Assembly (NCBI GenBank): GCA_910579685.1
Contig: CAJTVN010000006.1
Span: 1 to 64,000 of the forward strand
Direction: 5' to 3'
DNA from: an uncultured Lachnospiraceae bacterium
GTDB lineage: Bacteria > Bacillota > Clostridia > Lachnospirales > Lachnospiraceae
DNA length: 64,000 nucleotides
Each line of letters begins with the position of its first letter. Positions within the stretch are counted from its first letter, which is position 1. Below, piece after piece: positions 49,334 through 58,081 of this stretch. The notes beneath the pieces are model-generated. The model ran no database searches, had not been told where the DNA came from, and saw nothing but the letters and a program-made list of their open reading frames with translations. The translations under genes were made by a program, and so were the position numbers.

Positions 49334-51137
49334 GAAAAATCAGACGGCGCCTTTTGCAAATCTGAACGGGATATCCCGTCCCGGGCGCGGAGGCGTGGTG
49401 GTCAGGCCGAAAAATATGAAGGGCACGCTGGGAAGGCTCTGGTGCCTGACAAGAGGACAGCGCAGAGGGCTGGGCTGGATTCTTCTGCTGTCTGCTTTTG
49501 CCTCCTGCGCTTCCATCCTTTCCCCCTATGTGACGGGACTGGCTGTCACCGCAATCAGTGAGGGAGATGCGGCGGCGTGGGTTCTCTGCGCCCTGGCGGG
49601 GCTGTACGTCTGCGACTGGCTGGTAAAATTTCTGCAGGCCTTTTTTATGGCATCCATCGGGCAGCGCGTGATCCATCATATACGCAGGACGCTGTTTGAC
49701 CACATCAAAACGCTTCCGCTGGCTTTTTTTGACCGCCGCCGGCATGGAGAACTGATGAGCCGTCTGACGAATGACGTGGACAATATCAGTACAACCATCT
49801 CCAATTCGATGACCCTTCTTCTGACATACGGTTTTACGGTCATCGGCATTTTTGTGATGATGCTGTATTTAAGCCCGTTTTTAACGCTGGTGTCTCTGTC
49901 CGGCGTTGGCCTCATTTTTCTGCTCACGAGGACCGTGACAAGGCGCACCAGAAAGCTCTTTTCGGCACAGCAGAAACGGCTTGGCGCACTGAACGGACAG
50001 GTGGAGGAAAGCGTTTCGGGGATGGCGGTCGTCAAGGCATTCTGCCGTGAGGAGCAGATGGAGCGTGAGTTCGGGGAAAAAAATGACGAATTATGCGAGG
50101 TATCCATTCGGGCGCTGATCTGTTCGGGGTATCTGATGCCGCTCATGAATGTGATTAACAATCTGTTGTATGTGGCGATTTCGGTATTGTGCGGGATCCT
50201 GTTCGTGAATGGCAGGATTTCAGATCTCGGTCTGGTTACGAGCTTCTTGCTCTATGTACGTCAGTTTACCCGTCCCTTTGTGGACATTGCCAATATCTAC
50301 AACAATTTTCAGACTGCCGTGGCCGGTGCGGAGCGTGTGTTCGAGATACTGGACGAGCAGCCGGAGCCCCCGGACAGGGAGGGGGCTGCTGCCCTGAAAC
50401 ATCCCCGCGGCGATATTGAGCTTCGGCATGTGGAATTTCACTATGTGCCGGGAAGGCCCGTGTTAAGGGATGTGTCCGTGAAGATCCCGGCGGGCGCAAA
50501 GGCAGCGATTGTGGGAGAGACAGGATCCGGCAAGACCACTATGATTAATCTGCTGACGAGATTTTATGACGTTTCGTCCGGGAGTATCCTCCTGGACGGG
50601 CGGGATTTGCGAGATTACCGGATGGAGGATCTGCGGGAGGCATTTGGAGTGGTTTTGCAGGATACTTCCCTGTTTGCGGTATCGGTTCGGGACAATATCT
50701 GTTATGGGCACCCGGAAGCTTCCATGGAGCAGGTGAGGGAGGCGGCGCAGACCGTTGGCGCGGACAGCTTTATTGAGCGCCTGCCGGATGGGTATGACAC
50801 GGTTCTGGAGCAGGGAGGGATGGAGCTGTCCCAGGGAGAGAGGCAGCTTATCACCATTGCCCGGGCGGTTCTCGCCAATGCGCAGATTCTGATTCTGGAT
50901 GAGGCCACAAGCTCTGTTGATACGGTTACCGAGCAGAAGATACGCCGCACCATGCTGCGGATCTGTGAAAACCGCACCTCGGTGATCATCGCCCATCGCC
51001 TTTCCACGATTCGGGACTCTGACATGATTATCCTGCTGGAGAAGGGGAAAATAGCCGAACAGGGAACCCATGAGGAACTGATGGCTCAGGGCGGTCTCTA
51101 TGCCCGGATGTATACCACGCAGACAGAACTGGGATAA
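49326..51137 (+). CDS. ABC exporter half-transporter, catalytic subunit
   Basis: The partner of the previous gene: 603 residues, six membrane helices (about 40-330) and an ATPase domain with Walker A GETGSGKTT, a deviant signature ELSQGERQLITIARAV (Gly to Gln) and canonical Walker B ILILDEATSSVD. The consensus ATP site of the dimer would pair this Walker B with the signature of the first subunit; the other site is degenerate. The likely start is GTG at 49326, 8 bases after AGGAGG, overlapping the first gene by 8 bases, so they are coupled. The N-terminal 35 residues before the first helix are longer than in many partners. A NUDIX gene follows after 25 bases. Confidence 0.93.
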   Translation: MAEKNQTAPFANLNGISRPGRGGVVVRPKNMKGTLGRLWCLTRGQRRGLGWILLLSAFASCASILSPYVTGLAVTAISEGDAAAWVLCALAGLYVCDWLVKFLQAFFMASIGQRVIHHIRRTLFDHIKTLPLAFFDRRRHGELMSRLTNDVDNISTTISNSMTLLLTYGFTVIGIFVMMLYLSPFLTLVSLSGVGLIFLLTRTVTRRTRKLFSAQQKRLGALNGQVEESVSGMAVVKAFCREEQMEREFGEKNDELCEVSIRALICSGYLMPLMNVINNLLYVAISVLCGILFVNGRISDLGLVTSFLLYVRQFTRPFVDIANIYNNFQTAVAGAERVFEILDEQPEPPDREGAAALKHPRGDIELRHVEFHYVPGRPVLRDVSVKIPAGAKAAIVGETGSGKTTMINLLTRFYDVSSGSILLDGRDLRDYRMEDLREAFGVVLQDTSLFAVSVRDNICYGHPEASMEQVREAAQTVGADSFIERLPDGYDTVLEQGGMELSQGERQLITIARAVLANAQILILDEATSSVDTVTEQKIRRTMLRICENRTSVIIAHRLSTIRDSDMIILLEKGKIAEQGTHEELMAQGGLYARMYTTQTELG

Positions 51138-51162
51138 AGTGAAAACGGGAGGAATGAGGAAT

Positions 51163-51717
51163 ATGAATCTTCTTAATGAAATTAGGAGCTACACGCCTGC
51201 GAATCAGCAGGAGGAATACGACAGGGATCTTATGATTCAGTATCTGTTACATAACCCGGACTGCCTGGAGCGCAAAAACAGGATTGCGCATTTTACGGCT
51301 TCTATATGGACCATAAACAGGGAGAAAACCAAAACATTGATGGCGTATCACAATATTTATGATTCCTGGGCGTGGATCGGAGGCCATGCGGACGGTGTTG
51401 AGGACCTGCGCTCGGTGGCCTTGCGGGAGCTGCAGGAGGAGACGGGGGTAAGCGGCGCGGTCCTTCTGAGCAATGAAATTTTCAGCCTGGAGACGCTGAC
51501 CGTTGACGGCCACGAAAAAAGGGGAGATTATGTGCCGAGCCATCTGCACCTGAATGTCACCTATCTTGCCGAGGCGGATGAAAAGGAAACGCTGGTTGTA
51601 AACAGAGAGGAAAATCAGGCGGTAAAATGGTGGACCTTTGAGGAGGCCCTCAGGGCATCCTCGGAACATTGGATGGTGGAGCGTATTTACAGAAAGCTGA
51701 TCGAAAAGTGCAGATAG
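51163..51717 (+). CDS. NUDIX hydrolase
   Basis: This 184-residue cytoplasmic enzyme should hydrolyse a nucleoside diphosphate linked to another group. The Nudix box GHADGVEDLRSVALREL followed by QEETGV (about 75-97) is complete, including the REL-QEE metal ligands. The length and the N-terminal extension before the box are typical of the group once annotated as isopentenyl-diphosphate isomerase-like or pyrophosphohydrolases. The ATG at 51163 is preferred: GGGAGG lies 10 bases upstream, whereas the ATG at 51154 is too near it. It follows the ABC exporter genes, so it may be co-transcribed, but a link of function is not evident. Confidence 0.9.
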   Translation: MNLLNEIRSYTPANQQEEYDRDLMIQYLLHNPDCLERKNRIAHFTASIWTINREKTKTLMAYHNIYDSWAWIGGHADGVEDLRSVALRELQEETGVSGAVLLSNEIFSLETLTVDGHEKRGDYVPSHLHLNVTYLAEADEKETLVVNREENQAVKWWTFEEALRASSEHWMVERIYRKLIEKCR

Positions 51718-51737
51718 AGCGAATGCTATAGTTTATT

Positions 51738-51864
51738 CCTGCGGGCAACGAGCCAAGCGGGCATGCTTGCATGCACATTTGGCGACTGCCGCAGGGGTCA
51801 ATACCCCGCAGCTCTGCTGCGTTGCAAGTTTGATGCCCCGTCAGCTTGCTGCGGGGTTGTTGAC
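51738..51864. repeat. Nested long inverted repeats (REP-like element)
   Basis: Two adjacent compound hairpins. The first has CCTGCGG (51738-51744) with CCGCAGG (51789-51795), enclosing GCCAA/TTGGC and GCATG-CTTG-CATGC. The second has GTCAATACCCCGCAGC (51797-51812) with GCTGCGGGG-TTGTTGAC (51848-51864), differing by one bulge. Such GC-rich palindromes look like dispersed REP or MITE units, but no second copy occurs in this window. Confidence 0.6.
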
Positions 51865-51947
51865 TCTGTTTGTATAATTTGTTCCTGTATTCCGGGTCGG
51901 CAGGAACCCTTGCGAGATCCGGCCGTGCCTTTTTGCGGGCGGCAGGC

Positions 51948-52115
51948 ACAAGCCCAGCTGCCAGTACCCTCGTAATAGACAACGGGCAGGGTCGGAGGAT
52001 ATTTGAACCCTTTTGTCCTGCTGATTCCCTTTGTTTTCCGATCCATCTCCCGTTCATAGTCTTCCCATATACAGACCATATAACACAGTAGCCCCATACT
52101 TCCATTATAATCCAC
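51948..52115 (-). pseudogene. Rpn-family (PD-(D/E)XK) nuclease fragment
   Basis: On the reverse strand the frame reads MVCIWEDYEREMDRKTKGIS then GFKYPPTLPVVYYEGTGSW. The PPTLPVVYYEGxGxW block is a hallmark of Rpn/YhgA-like recombination-promoting nucleases. The N-terminal part is missing and, after SW, the frame runs into unrelated sequence near the inverted repeats. It looks like the interior of a broken gene left next to a repeat element. Confidence 0.5.
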
Positions 52116-52451
52116 TTTTGTTTTTCATTTGGGATTCTCCTCTCGGCATTGAATGACTGTCTGACAGACAGGGACAGAATATACCGGAATTTTCAAGACG
52201 TGAGACATTCCTGCATTGAGTTTATGTATGATGCTTTAAACGGAATGGAAATCTTAAGTTGATGGCATTTAGGTCTGTCCAATTACTTATTTATGGGTTG
52301 TTCAGCCTGTATCAGAAAATACGGCTGTTATTCCTGATGGAATAAAGTCAGATAATCAGAGAAAAACAATTTCTCTGGAATGACGTGAGCTTATTATAGA
52401 CTGTCCGGGAGGATTTGGCAAGAAAATAATAGAATGCGAAGATATGTGAAA
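52116..52451. other. Non-coding stretch
   Basis: About 335 bases of mixed composition with no credible gene, no good ribosome site and no strong fold. It may be further decayed sequence. Confidence 0.5.
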
Positions 52452-52485
52452 AAGCAGAGCCCGGCATCCGCCCGGAACTCTGCTT
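52452..52485 (-). terminator. Terminator of the NEW3-ABC operon
   Basis: On the reverse strand AAGCAGAG, an 18-base loop with GC pairs, then CTCTGCTT and TTTTC form an intrinsic terminator. It lies 65 bases past the permease stop. Confidence 0.8.
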
Positions 52486-52549
52486 CTTTTAAAACTGCAG
52501 TCAACAACCCAGCAGCAATAAAATCATTTCATGACCTGACCGGCCTTGT

Positions 52550-53545
52550 TTATCTCGAACGGATCTCCTGGCGCATGAAGGACACGTAGGAGATGGCAAA
52601 AGCGATCAGCATCAGCGCCGCAAGAGCGGTCAGGTGAGGCCATACCAGCAGCATGCTCTGCCCCACGGACAGGGTGCTGGACAGGGCGCCTGAGAGCTGT
52701 GCCACAGTGACGGCATTCACCGAGCGGACCGAAGGATTAAGGAGCGTGGCCGTTGCTTCCCCGAAGAGATAATAGGGGGAGAGGCGGTTCAGGTTCAGCT
52801 GGCAGGAGTAATTTTTCACCTCGTTGAGCATGGCCTGAAGATCGTTTCCGCCCACCGGATAGAGGGCGTCCGCAATGATACCGGCCAGGAGGCTTATAAA
52901 AATGGAACAGAACAGCCACAGGGCAATGCAGGCGAGAGCCGAGGTTGCGGCATGGCGGCAGAGGGTGGAGCACAGGATGGCTGCCGCCAGCCAGAAGCCG
53001 ATATAGATCACGCAAAAGCACAGATAGATGAAAAGCCGGGCGATCTGTGCCCCAGTGGGAACCAGGCCGGTGGATAGCAGTCCCACTGCTGCGATCAGAA
53101 GTCCGGAGGAAAACACCATGACCGCCGTGATGAAGAGCCCTGCCAGAAATTTCCCGATGATGATATTGTCCCGGTACAGGGGCTGGCTCACCAGCCGGTT
53201 CAGCGTCCCTTCCGTGCGTTCGCTGTTTATGGCGTCAAACCCCATAAAGATCCCGATAAAAGGGCCCATAAGCGCCATCAGGGAATTGTAGGAGGGGATG
53301 GAATTGGCACTCACGGTAAACAGCCGCAGGAACAGGAAGGCTGCGGAGGACTCGCCTGATGCCGTTTCGGCATGGAGACCGGACAGGGCCGCATAAAAGC
53401 CTGTTATTGTGATCAAACCGATCAATATGGTAAAGAGCAGCATTCTCTTTCCGTTGATAAAATCCGCCGTCTCCTTCTCAAAGAGCACGCGCAGAATCGG
53501 ATCATTTCTTTTCCCGTCTTTTTCCGGGGAGATTGTCTGTTCCAT
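52550..53545 (-). CDS. ABC-2 type transporter permease
   Basis: This 331-residue membrane subunit pairs with the ATPase encoded just upstream. It has a short cytoplasmic start, then about six membrane segments (for example MLLFTILIGLITITGFY, ALMGPFIGIFMGF, VFSSGLLIAAVGLLSTGL, LIYLCFCVIYIGFWLAAAIL-type, ALMLIAFAISYVSF) and a large loop between segments 1 and 2. The block SERTEGTLNRLVSQPLYRD (about 125-143) is the coupling helix typical of ABC-2 permeases of the NosY or Nat type. The ATG at 53545 is preceded by AGGTGA and overlaps the ATPase gene by 44 bases. The substrate is unknown. Confidence 0.88.
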   Translation of the reverse strand: MEQTISPEKDGKRNDPILRVLFEKETADFINGKRMLLFTILIGLITITGFYAALSGLHAETASGESSAAFLFLRLFTVSANSIPSYNSLMALMGPFIGIFMGFDAINSERTEGTLNRLVSQPLYRDNIIIGKFLAGLFITAVMVFSSGLLIAAVGLLSTGLVPTGAQIARLFIYLCFCVIYIGFWLAAAILCSTLCRHAATSALACIALWLFCSIFISLLAGIIADALYPVGGNDLQAMLNEVKNYSCQLNLNRLSPYYLFGEATATLLNPSVRSVNAVTVAQLSGALSSTLSVGQSMLLVWPHLTALAALMLIAFAISYVSFMRQEIRSR

Positions 53546-54506
53546 TCGTTTCACCTGCCTTTTCAAAATATTTTCGATAAATCTCGTCAAGATCGCTGCC
53601 TGCCTGGCGCAGGTGCAGGATCGTGTAGCCCTTGTCGGATAGCTCCTTGGCCAGGGCTCTTCTTATGTCAAAGGAAGAATGGATGATATACAGATCGCTG
53701 TTCCTCTCCATGTCAATCACGCCGTTTTGCCCTCTTATGATATCCTGAAGCCGGATATTGTCCGGATAGGCGGACAGCTCCAGGCTGCTCACGCCGTCAT
53801 GGCCGATTTGTCTTCCCAGCTCATCCAGGGTGCCGCAGGCGATCATTTTTCCGTGGACGAAGATCCCCATGCGGTCGCAGACCCGCTGCACCTGATGCAG
53901 CTGGTGGGAGGAGAGAAGGATGGTGCGCCCGTCCTGTTCCGCAAGGTCACGGATCAGCCACATAAGCTCCCGGATCCCCTCCGGATCAATGCCCAAAGTG
54001 GGCTCATCCATGATGACCACCTGGGGATCCTTCATCAGCACGTCTGCGATTCCCAGGCGCTGCCGCATGCCCCGGGAATAAGCCCCGGTCTTTTTGTCTG
54101 CGGCCTCCTCCATGCGCACCCGTTTCAGGAGAGCGTCGATCCGGCCCTCCAGCTCATCTCCCGAGAGCCCGTTCAGCCTGCCGGTAAAGCGCAGGTTTTC
54201 CCGGCCTGTCATTGCGGAATAAAATCCCACGTTGTCCGGGAGATACCCCACGGTTTTCTTAACCTCAATCGAATTTCTGGTGCAGTCCAGATCGTGGATC
54301 ATGGCCTTGCCCTCGTCCGGTTCCGTGAGACCCAAGAGCATGAGCGTGGTAGTGGTCTTTCCGGCGCCGTTCGGCCCCAGCAGGCCGAAGACCTCACCTT
54401 TTCGGACTGTCAGATTAAGGTGGTCCACTGCGGTCAGTTCTCCGTATTTTTTGGTGAGACCCTCTGTCCGGATGACAGGGGCGCTCGCTTTTTCCGAACC
54501 AGTCAT
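53502..54506 (-). CDS. ABC transporter ATP-binding protein
   Basis: This 334-residue ATPase powers the adjacent ABC-2 permease. Motifs: Walker A GLLGPNGAGKTTTTLMLLGL (about 41-60), Q-loop VGYLPDNVGFY, signature AYSRGMRQRLGIADVLM (about 143-159), Walker B VVIMDEPTLGIDP (about 164-176) and the switch histidine in LLSSHQLHQV. The C-terminal third (about 220-334) is the extra regulatory domain common in NatA/CcmA-type subunits. AGGAGG precedes the ATG, three bases after the NEW3 gene. The direction and overlaps put all three genes in one operon. Confidence 0.93.
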   Translation of the reverse strand: MTGSEKASAPVIRTEGLTKKYGELTAVDHLNLTVRKGEVFGLLGPNGAGKTTTTLMLLGLTEPDEGKAMIHDLDCTRNSIEVKKTVGYLPDNVGFYSAMTGRENLRFTGRLNGLSGDELEGRIDALLKRVRMEEAADKKTGAYSRGMRQRLGIADVLMKDPQVVIMDEPTLGIDPEGIRELMWLIRDLAEQDGRTILLSSHQLHQVQRVCDRMGIFVHGKMIACGTLDELGRQIGHDGVSSLELSAYPDNIRLQDIIRGQNGVIDMERNSDLYIIHSSFDIRRALAKELSDKGYTILHLRQAGSDLDEIYRKYFEKAGETNGTDNLPGKRREKK

Positions 54507-54509
54507 AGC

Positions 54510-55688
54510 TTACCTCCTGCCGTATTTCTTCATCACATAGTAAAGGCCCGCCCCAACGGCCGCAATAATGACCACGGCGAAGACTCCCCAGCCGGTCTGT
54601 GTCTTGACTGTGACGCGGAACTCCACGGTGTCGGAGCGGTTATCACAGGATGCGCCGATGATCGTGATGTAGTCACCGGTGAGGGCGTCGCTGCCCGGGG
54701 TTACGTGTGCGGTGATCTCCTTGGATGCGCCTGCCGCCAGAGAATCGATTGCGGTGGTATCCAGAGAAACCTCCCAGCCTGTGGGGGCGGAGGAAGTGAG
54801 GGAAATATTTTCCAGATCAATGTTTCCGTTGTTGGTGAGCTTCAGGGTCACATCCGACTCCTTCTTTGCAAAGGCATCAAAGGAGAGCCGTCCGTCCACG
54901 GTGGTCAGTTCCATGTCGTAGGTTCCCAGAATCTTCACATTCAGATCCGTGGAGAGCTGTTCCCTTGCCGAGGTGGCGGCACAGCCGATCGTGTATTCCC
55001 CGGCCTCCACCTTTTCGGGCGGAGTTACCGAGATGGTCACGCCTGCGCTCTGACCCGATTCCACCTCGAGACTGGAAACCTGCTTGGAGTCACTGACAAA
55101 GGAAACCATCCATCCGGCGGGGGCATTGGAGGAAAAATTGTAATTCTGGGTGTTCAGCGTGTTGTTTGCGATGGTGGTGGAGTAGGAGAAGGTGGTGCCG
55201 GTGGCGCCTTCCTGATCCGGATATTCCACATAGAAATTGCTCTCACCGGATTCCAGCTCGCTGACTGTGAGCTCTAAAACCAGCTCGTCTTCCAGGCCCG
55301 AATCGGATACGGCTTTCAGTCTGATCTCATGAACGCCCTGAGAGGCCTCCTTGGGCACCGTTACCTGAAAGGACGCAATGGTGTCCTCCGCATTTCCGGC
55401 TGCGTGAACCTTGGAGACCTCGTAGCTTCCGCTCTTGAAATAGCCGGTAAAACCCTCCGGCATAGAGGCTACGGACAGGGAGACATCCGCTCCTGCGGCG
55501 CTGCCTCCGGTCAGATGCAGGTTAAAACTCACGGAGTCTCCCGCCGTTACCCGGATGCCGGGGGTGTCCGTATACAGATCAAAGCCTTCGGCGGCCCGGG
55601 CCTGCATGGGAAAGAGAACTGCGCACAGGAGCGCCATGAGGGCTGCCGCCAGGCAGAAATGTGTGTGAAAAAGGGTTTTTTGCTTCAT
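54510..55688 (-). CDS. NEW3-domain secreted membrane-anchored protein
   Basis: This 392-residue protein has a signal peptide (AAALMALLCAVLFPMQARAAE, cleaved about 32-33), three beta-sandwich NEW3-type repeats (recognisable by NNTLNTQNYNFSSNAPAGWM and NNGNIDLENISLTSSAPTGW, with PxGW at each), and a C-terminal membrane anchor VFAVVIIAAVGAGLYYVMKK. NEW3 domains are often found in proteins with alpha-galactosidase partners but also as stand-alone surface proteins beside ABC-2 transporters. GGGAGG lies 9 bases before the reverse-strand ATG at 55688. It is the first gene of the operon with the ATPase and permease. It may capture or present the exported substrate; that is inference. Confidence 0.82.
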   Translation of the reverse strand: MKQKTLFHTHFCLAAALMALLCAVLFPMQARAAEGFDLYTDTPGIRVTAGDSVSFNLHLTGGSAAGADVSLSVASMPEGFTGYFKSGSYEVSKVHAAGNAEDTIASFQVTVPKEASQGVHEIRLKAVSDSGLEDELVLELTVSELESGESNFYVEYPDQEGATGTTFSYSTTIANNTLNTQNYNFSSNAPAGWMVSFVSDSKQVSSLEVESGQSAGVTISVTPPEKVEAGEYTIGCAATSAREQLSTDLNVKILGTYDMELTTVDGRLSFDAFAKKESDVTLKLTNNGNIDLENISLTSSAPTGWEVSLDTTAIDSLAAGASKEITAHVTPGSDALTGDYITIIGASCDNRSDTVEFRVTVKTQTGWGVFAVVIIAAVGAGLYYVMKKYGRR

Positions 55689-56047
55689 TTTTTTCTTACC
55701 TCCCAAATTTATGTTTAAAAAAAGTTTATACAAAAAGCGTGAACGAAACATGGAAAAAGGGTGATCGGATTGTGATGAAACTGTGAAAAAAATGTGTTTT
55801 ACTGCGCATTTTTGATGTGCGCCTTTCGGACGGACCTCTGAGAATGACATAATATGGTCGAAATTGCACAGTATTGTTAAAAAATTAAGAAGAAACAAAT
55901 ACGATATTATTAGATAATAAAATATAGTAATTTTTCATAGAAAGAGTTTCTTGAATCAAAAATAATAATGCGAAATATACAATAATTTATGCTGAGGTAT
56001 AAAATAAATTTGTATAAAACGTGTATTTGGGAAAGGATAAAAAAGGA
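55689..56047. other. Divergent intergenic region
   Basis: About 360 AT-rich bases between the NEW3 operon and the sugar-utilisation locus. It must hold both promoters, but neither shows a clear -35/-10 pair. A small stem (TGCGCA-N9-TGCGC) occurs near 55805-55823. No gene is visible. Confidence 0.5.
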
Positions 56048-57097
56048 ATGTCAGAAAAAAAGATGTCAGAAGAGGAACGGTATCCTTATCATATCCGCGA
56101 TGTCCATATCAGCGATCCTTTCATCCTGGCCGATCCGGTGAGTAAAAAATACTATACCTATGTGCAGTTTGCGGACAGGAGGCGGTTTCCGGAAATTGAT
56201 GCGACGCAGCCCTGCTTTTTTGTGATGGAGAGCGAGGATCTGATCCACTGGTCCAGGCCGGAGGTCTGCTTCCGGAAGGACGATTTCTGGGCGGATCTGG
56301 ATTACTGGGCGCCGGAGGTACATATCTGGAAGGGGCGTTATTATCTGATCTCCTCGTTCCGGGCCAAAGGGCTTTATCGGAAATGCCAGTGTCTGGTATC
56401 GGATTCCCCTAAGGGGCCGTTCGTCCCGGCCGGTGCGCAGCCCATCACTCCGAAGGGATGGCAGTGCCTGGACGGCACTCTCTACGAGGACAGGAAGGGA
56501 CGGCCCTGGATGGTGTTCTGCCATGAGTGGCTGCAGGTGAACGACGGTCAGATTTGTGCGGTACACATGGACGATCAGCTTACGCAGGCGGTCGGGGAGC
56601 CGGTTATTCTGTTTCGGGCTTCCGATGCTCCCTGGGCATCGAAAAATATGGAGGCGGGCGGATGGGTGACGGACGGCCCCTTTCTGTATCGGTTAAAGAG
56701 CGGCGTGCTGATCATGCTGTGGTCCAGCTTCGCCTCAAACGGAGGATACACCACGGGGTATGCAAGATCCTTAAGCGGCGATATTCTGGGGCCCTGGGTA
56801 CAGGAGCGGCAGCCGCTCTACGCCATGGATGGCGCTCATTCCATGCTGTTTACCAGTTTTGGCGGACAGCTGATGATGGCTCTGCACTGCCCTAACAGGC
56901 ATGAAGCCAAGCGGATTCTTCTGTTTGAGATGGAGGAATCCTTTGACGGCATACATATTGTAAACGAGGTAACCGGAAACTGGTACGACAAGGTGTCAGG
57001 CATTGCGGAAGGCTATGCCTACAGGGAGCCATGTCGGGAAGAGCCGTGTTTCCGGACAAATCCCGCAGCGAAAAAGAAAGGAGAAGATGGCAGATGA
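56048..57097 (+). CDS. Glycoside hydrolase family 43-like enzyme
   Basis: This 349-residue protein has the five-bladed GH43/GH-F fold pattern: a first-blade catalytic base in VHISDPFILADP (Asp about 22), the transition-state Asp in DLDYWAPEVHIWKGRYYL (about 80-97), and a later Glu-containing blade (DGTLYEDRKGRPWMVFCHEW). Family members cut arabinose- or xylose-containing side chains. There is no signal peptide, so it acts inside the cell on imported oligosaccharides. GAAAGGA lies 10 bases before the ATG. Its stop overlaps the start of the permease gene as ATGA, so it is part of the transport operon. The exact substrate is not readable. Confidence 0.85.
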   Translation: MSEKKMSEEERYPYHIRDVHISDPFILADPVSKKYYTYVQFADRRRFPEIDATQPCFFVMESEDLIHWSRPEVCFRKDDFWADLDYWAPEVHIWKGRYYLISSFRAKGLYRKCQCLVSDSPKGPFVPAGAQPITPKGWQCLDGTLYEDRKGRPWMVFCHEWLQVNDGQICAVHMDDQLTQAVGEPVILFRASDAPWASKNMEAGGWVTDGPFLYRLKSGVLIMLWSSFASNGGYTTGYARSLSGDILGPWVQERQPLYAMDGAHSMLFTSFGGQLMMALHCPNRHEAKRILLFEMEESFDGIHIVNEVTGNWYDKVSGIAEGYAYREPCREEPCFRTNPAAKKKGEDGR

Positions 57098-58026
57098 CAG
57101 GTACGGCAGGAAAGAGAAAGGAGTTAACGGGGAGGCAAAAAAAGAAGATTAAGCTGCTTTTGCTGCTTTTGCCTTTTATGCTTTTGATATCTGTCTTTTC
57201 ATATGCGCCCCTGTTTGGATGGAGCTATGCGTTTGTGGAGTTTTCACCGGGCAAATCGGTGTTTGATTCCGATTTCGTGGGACTGAAATACTTCCAGAGA
57301 ATTTTCAGCAATTCCAAAGACTTTATTCTGGTTATGCGCAACACGTTGAGTATCTCCTTCCTGAATATCTGCTGCTCCGTGCTTCCCGCCATGTTTGCAA
57401 TCGCAATCTCGCAGCTTCGCAATAAGCGGTATGCCAAGATCATTCAGACCGGAACGTCAATTCCAAATTTTATTTCGTGGGTACTTGTTTATTCGATTGT
57501 CTTCATGCTGCTTTCCTCCGAGGACAGCGCACTGAATATTATCCTCAAGGGCCTTGGGGTGATCACGGAATCCGTGAACCCGCTGGGAAATGTGAAGCAT
57601 GCCTGGGCCATGCAGGTGGCCATCGGCGCATGGAAGACGCTTGGGTACAATGCGATCATCTATCTGTCTGCGATCAGCTCCATTGACCAGGAGCTCTATC
57701 AGGCGGCGGAAGTGGACGGGGCAAATACCTGGCAGAAGATCCTGCATATCACGGTTCCGGGACTGCTTTCCACCTTTTTCGTCCTGCTTCTGCTCGCAAT
57801 CTCCAACATGCTTTCCAACGGTTTTGAACAGTTCTGGCTGCTTGGCAACGGCATGACCTGGGATAAACTGGAGGTGTTTGACACCTATGTATACCGGATG
57901 GGCATTAAAAATATGGAATATTCGCTGGCAACGGCCATGGGTATGTTCAAGTCCATTGTCAGCATCCTTCTTCTGACGTTTGCCAACTGGGCGTCAAAGA
58001 AGCTCAGAGGTGATTCCATTTTTTAA
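57094..58026 (+). CDS. lplB: ABC sugar transporter permease, LplB type
   Basis: This 310-residue membrane subunit has about six helices and the permease EAA-like loop EVDGANTWQKILHITVPGL (about 205-223), which docks the ATPase. The order permease, permease, large lipoprotein, and the sequence style around MLLISVFSYAPLFGWSYAF, match the LplABC/YtcP family of polysaccharide-derived oligosaccharide importers. AAAGGAG lies 9 bases before the ATG. No ATPase gene is in the locus, so a shared MsmX-like ATPase encoded elsewhere would be needed. It overlaps the GH43 gene by 4 bases. Confidence 0.9.
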   Translation: MTGTAGKRKELTGRQKKKIKLLLLLLPFMLLISVFSYAPLFGWSYAFVEFSPGKSVFDSDFVGLKYFQRIFSNSKDFILVMRNTLSISFLNICCSVLPAMFAIAISQLRNKRYAKIIQTGTSIPNFISWVLVYSIVFMLLSSEDSALNIILKGLGVITESVNPLGNVKHAWAMQVAIGAWKTLGYNAIIYLSAISSIDQELYQAAEVDGANTWQKILHITVPGLLSTFFVLLLLAISNMLSNGFEQFWLLGNGMTWDKLEVFDTYVYRMGIKNMEYSLATAMGMFKSIVSILLLTFANWASKKLRGDSIF

Positions 58027-58081
58027 ATCTGGGTGTCGTGAAACGGTAAAGGGACGGAAAGCGAAGAAAGGGAAAGTGATT

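Noticed and set aside
51763..52115. Overlapping open frames on both strands near the inverted repeats
   Set aside because: Only the short reverse stretch with the Rpn block looks like protein; the others follow palindromic DNA that keeps several frames open.
53679..55277. Forward open frame of about 532 codons opposite the ABC ATPase and NEW3 genes
   Set aside because: Antisense to two genes with clear motifs, starts and ribosome sites; its translation has no recognisable domain.
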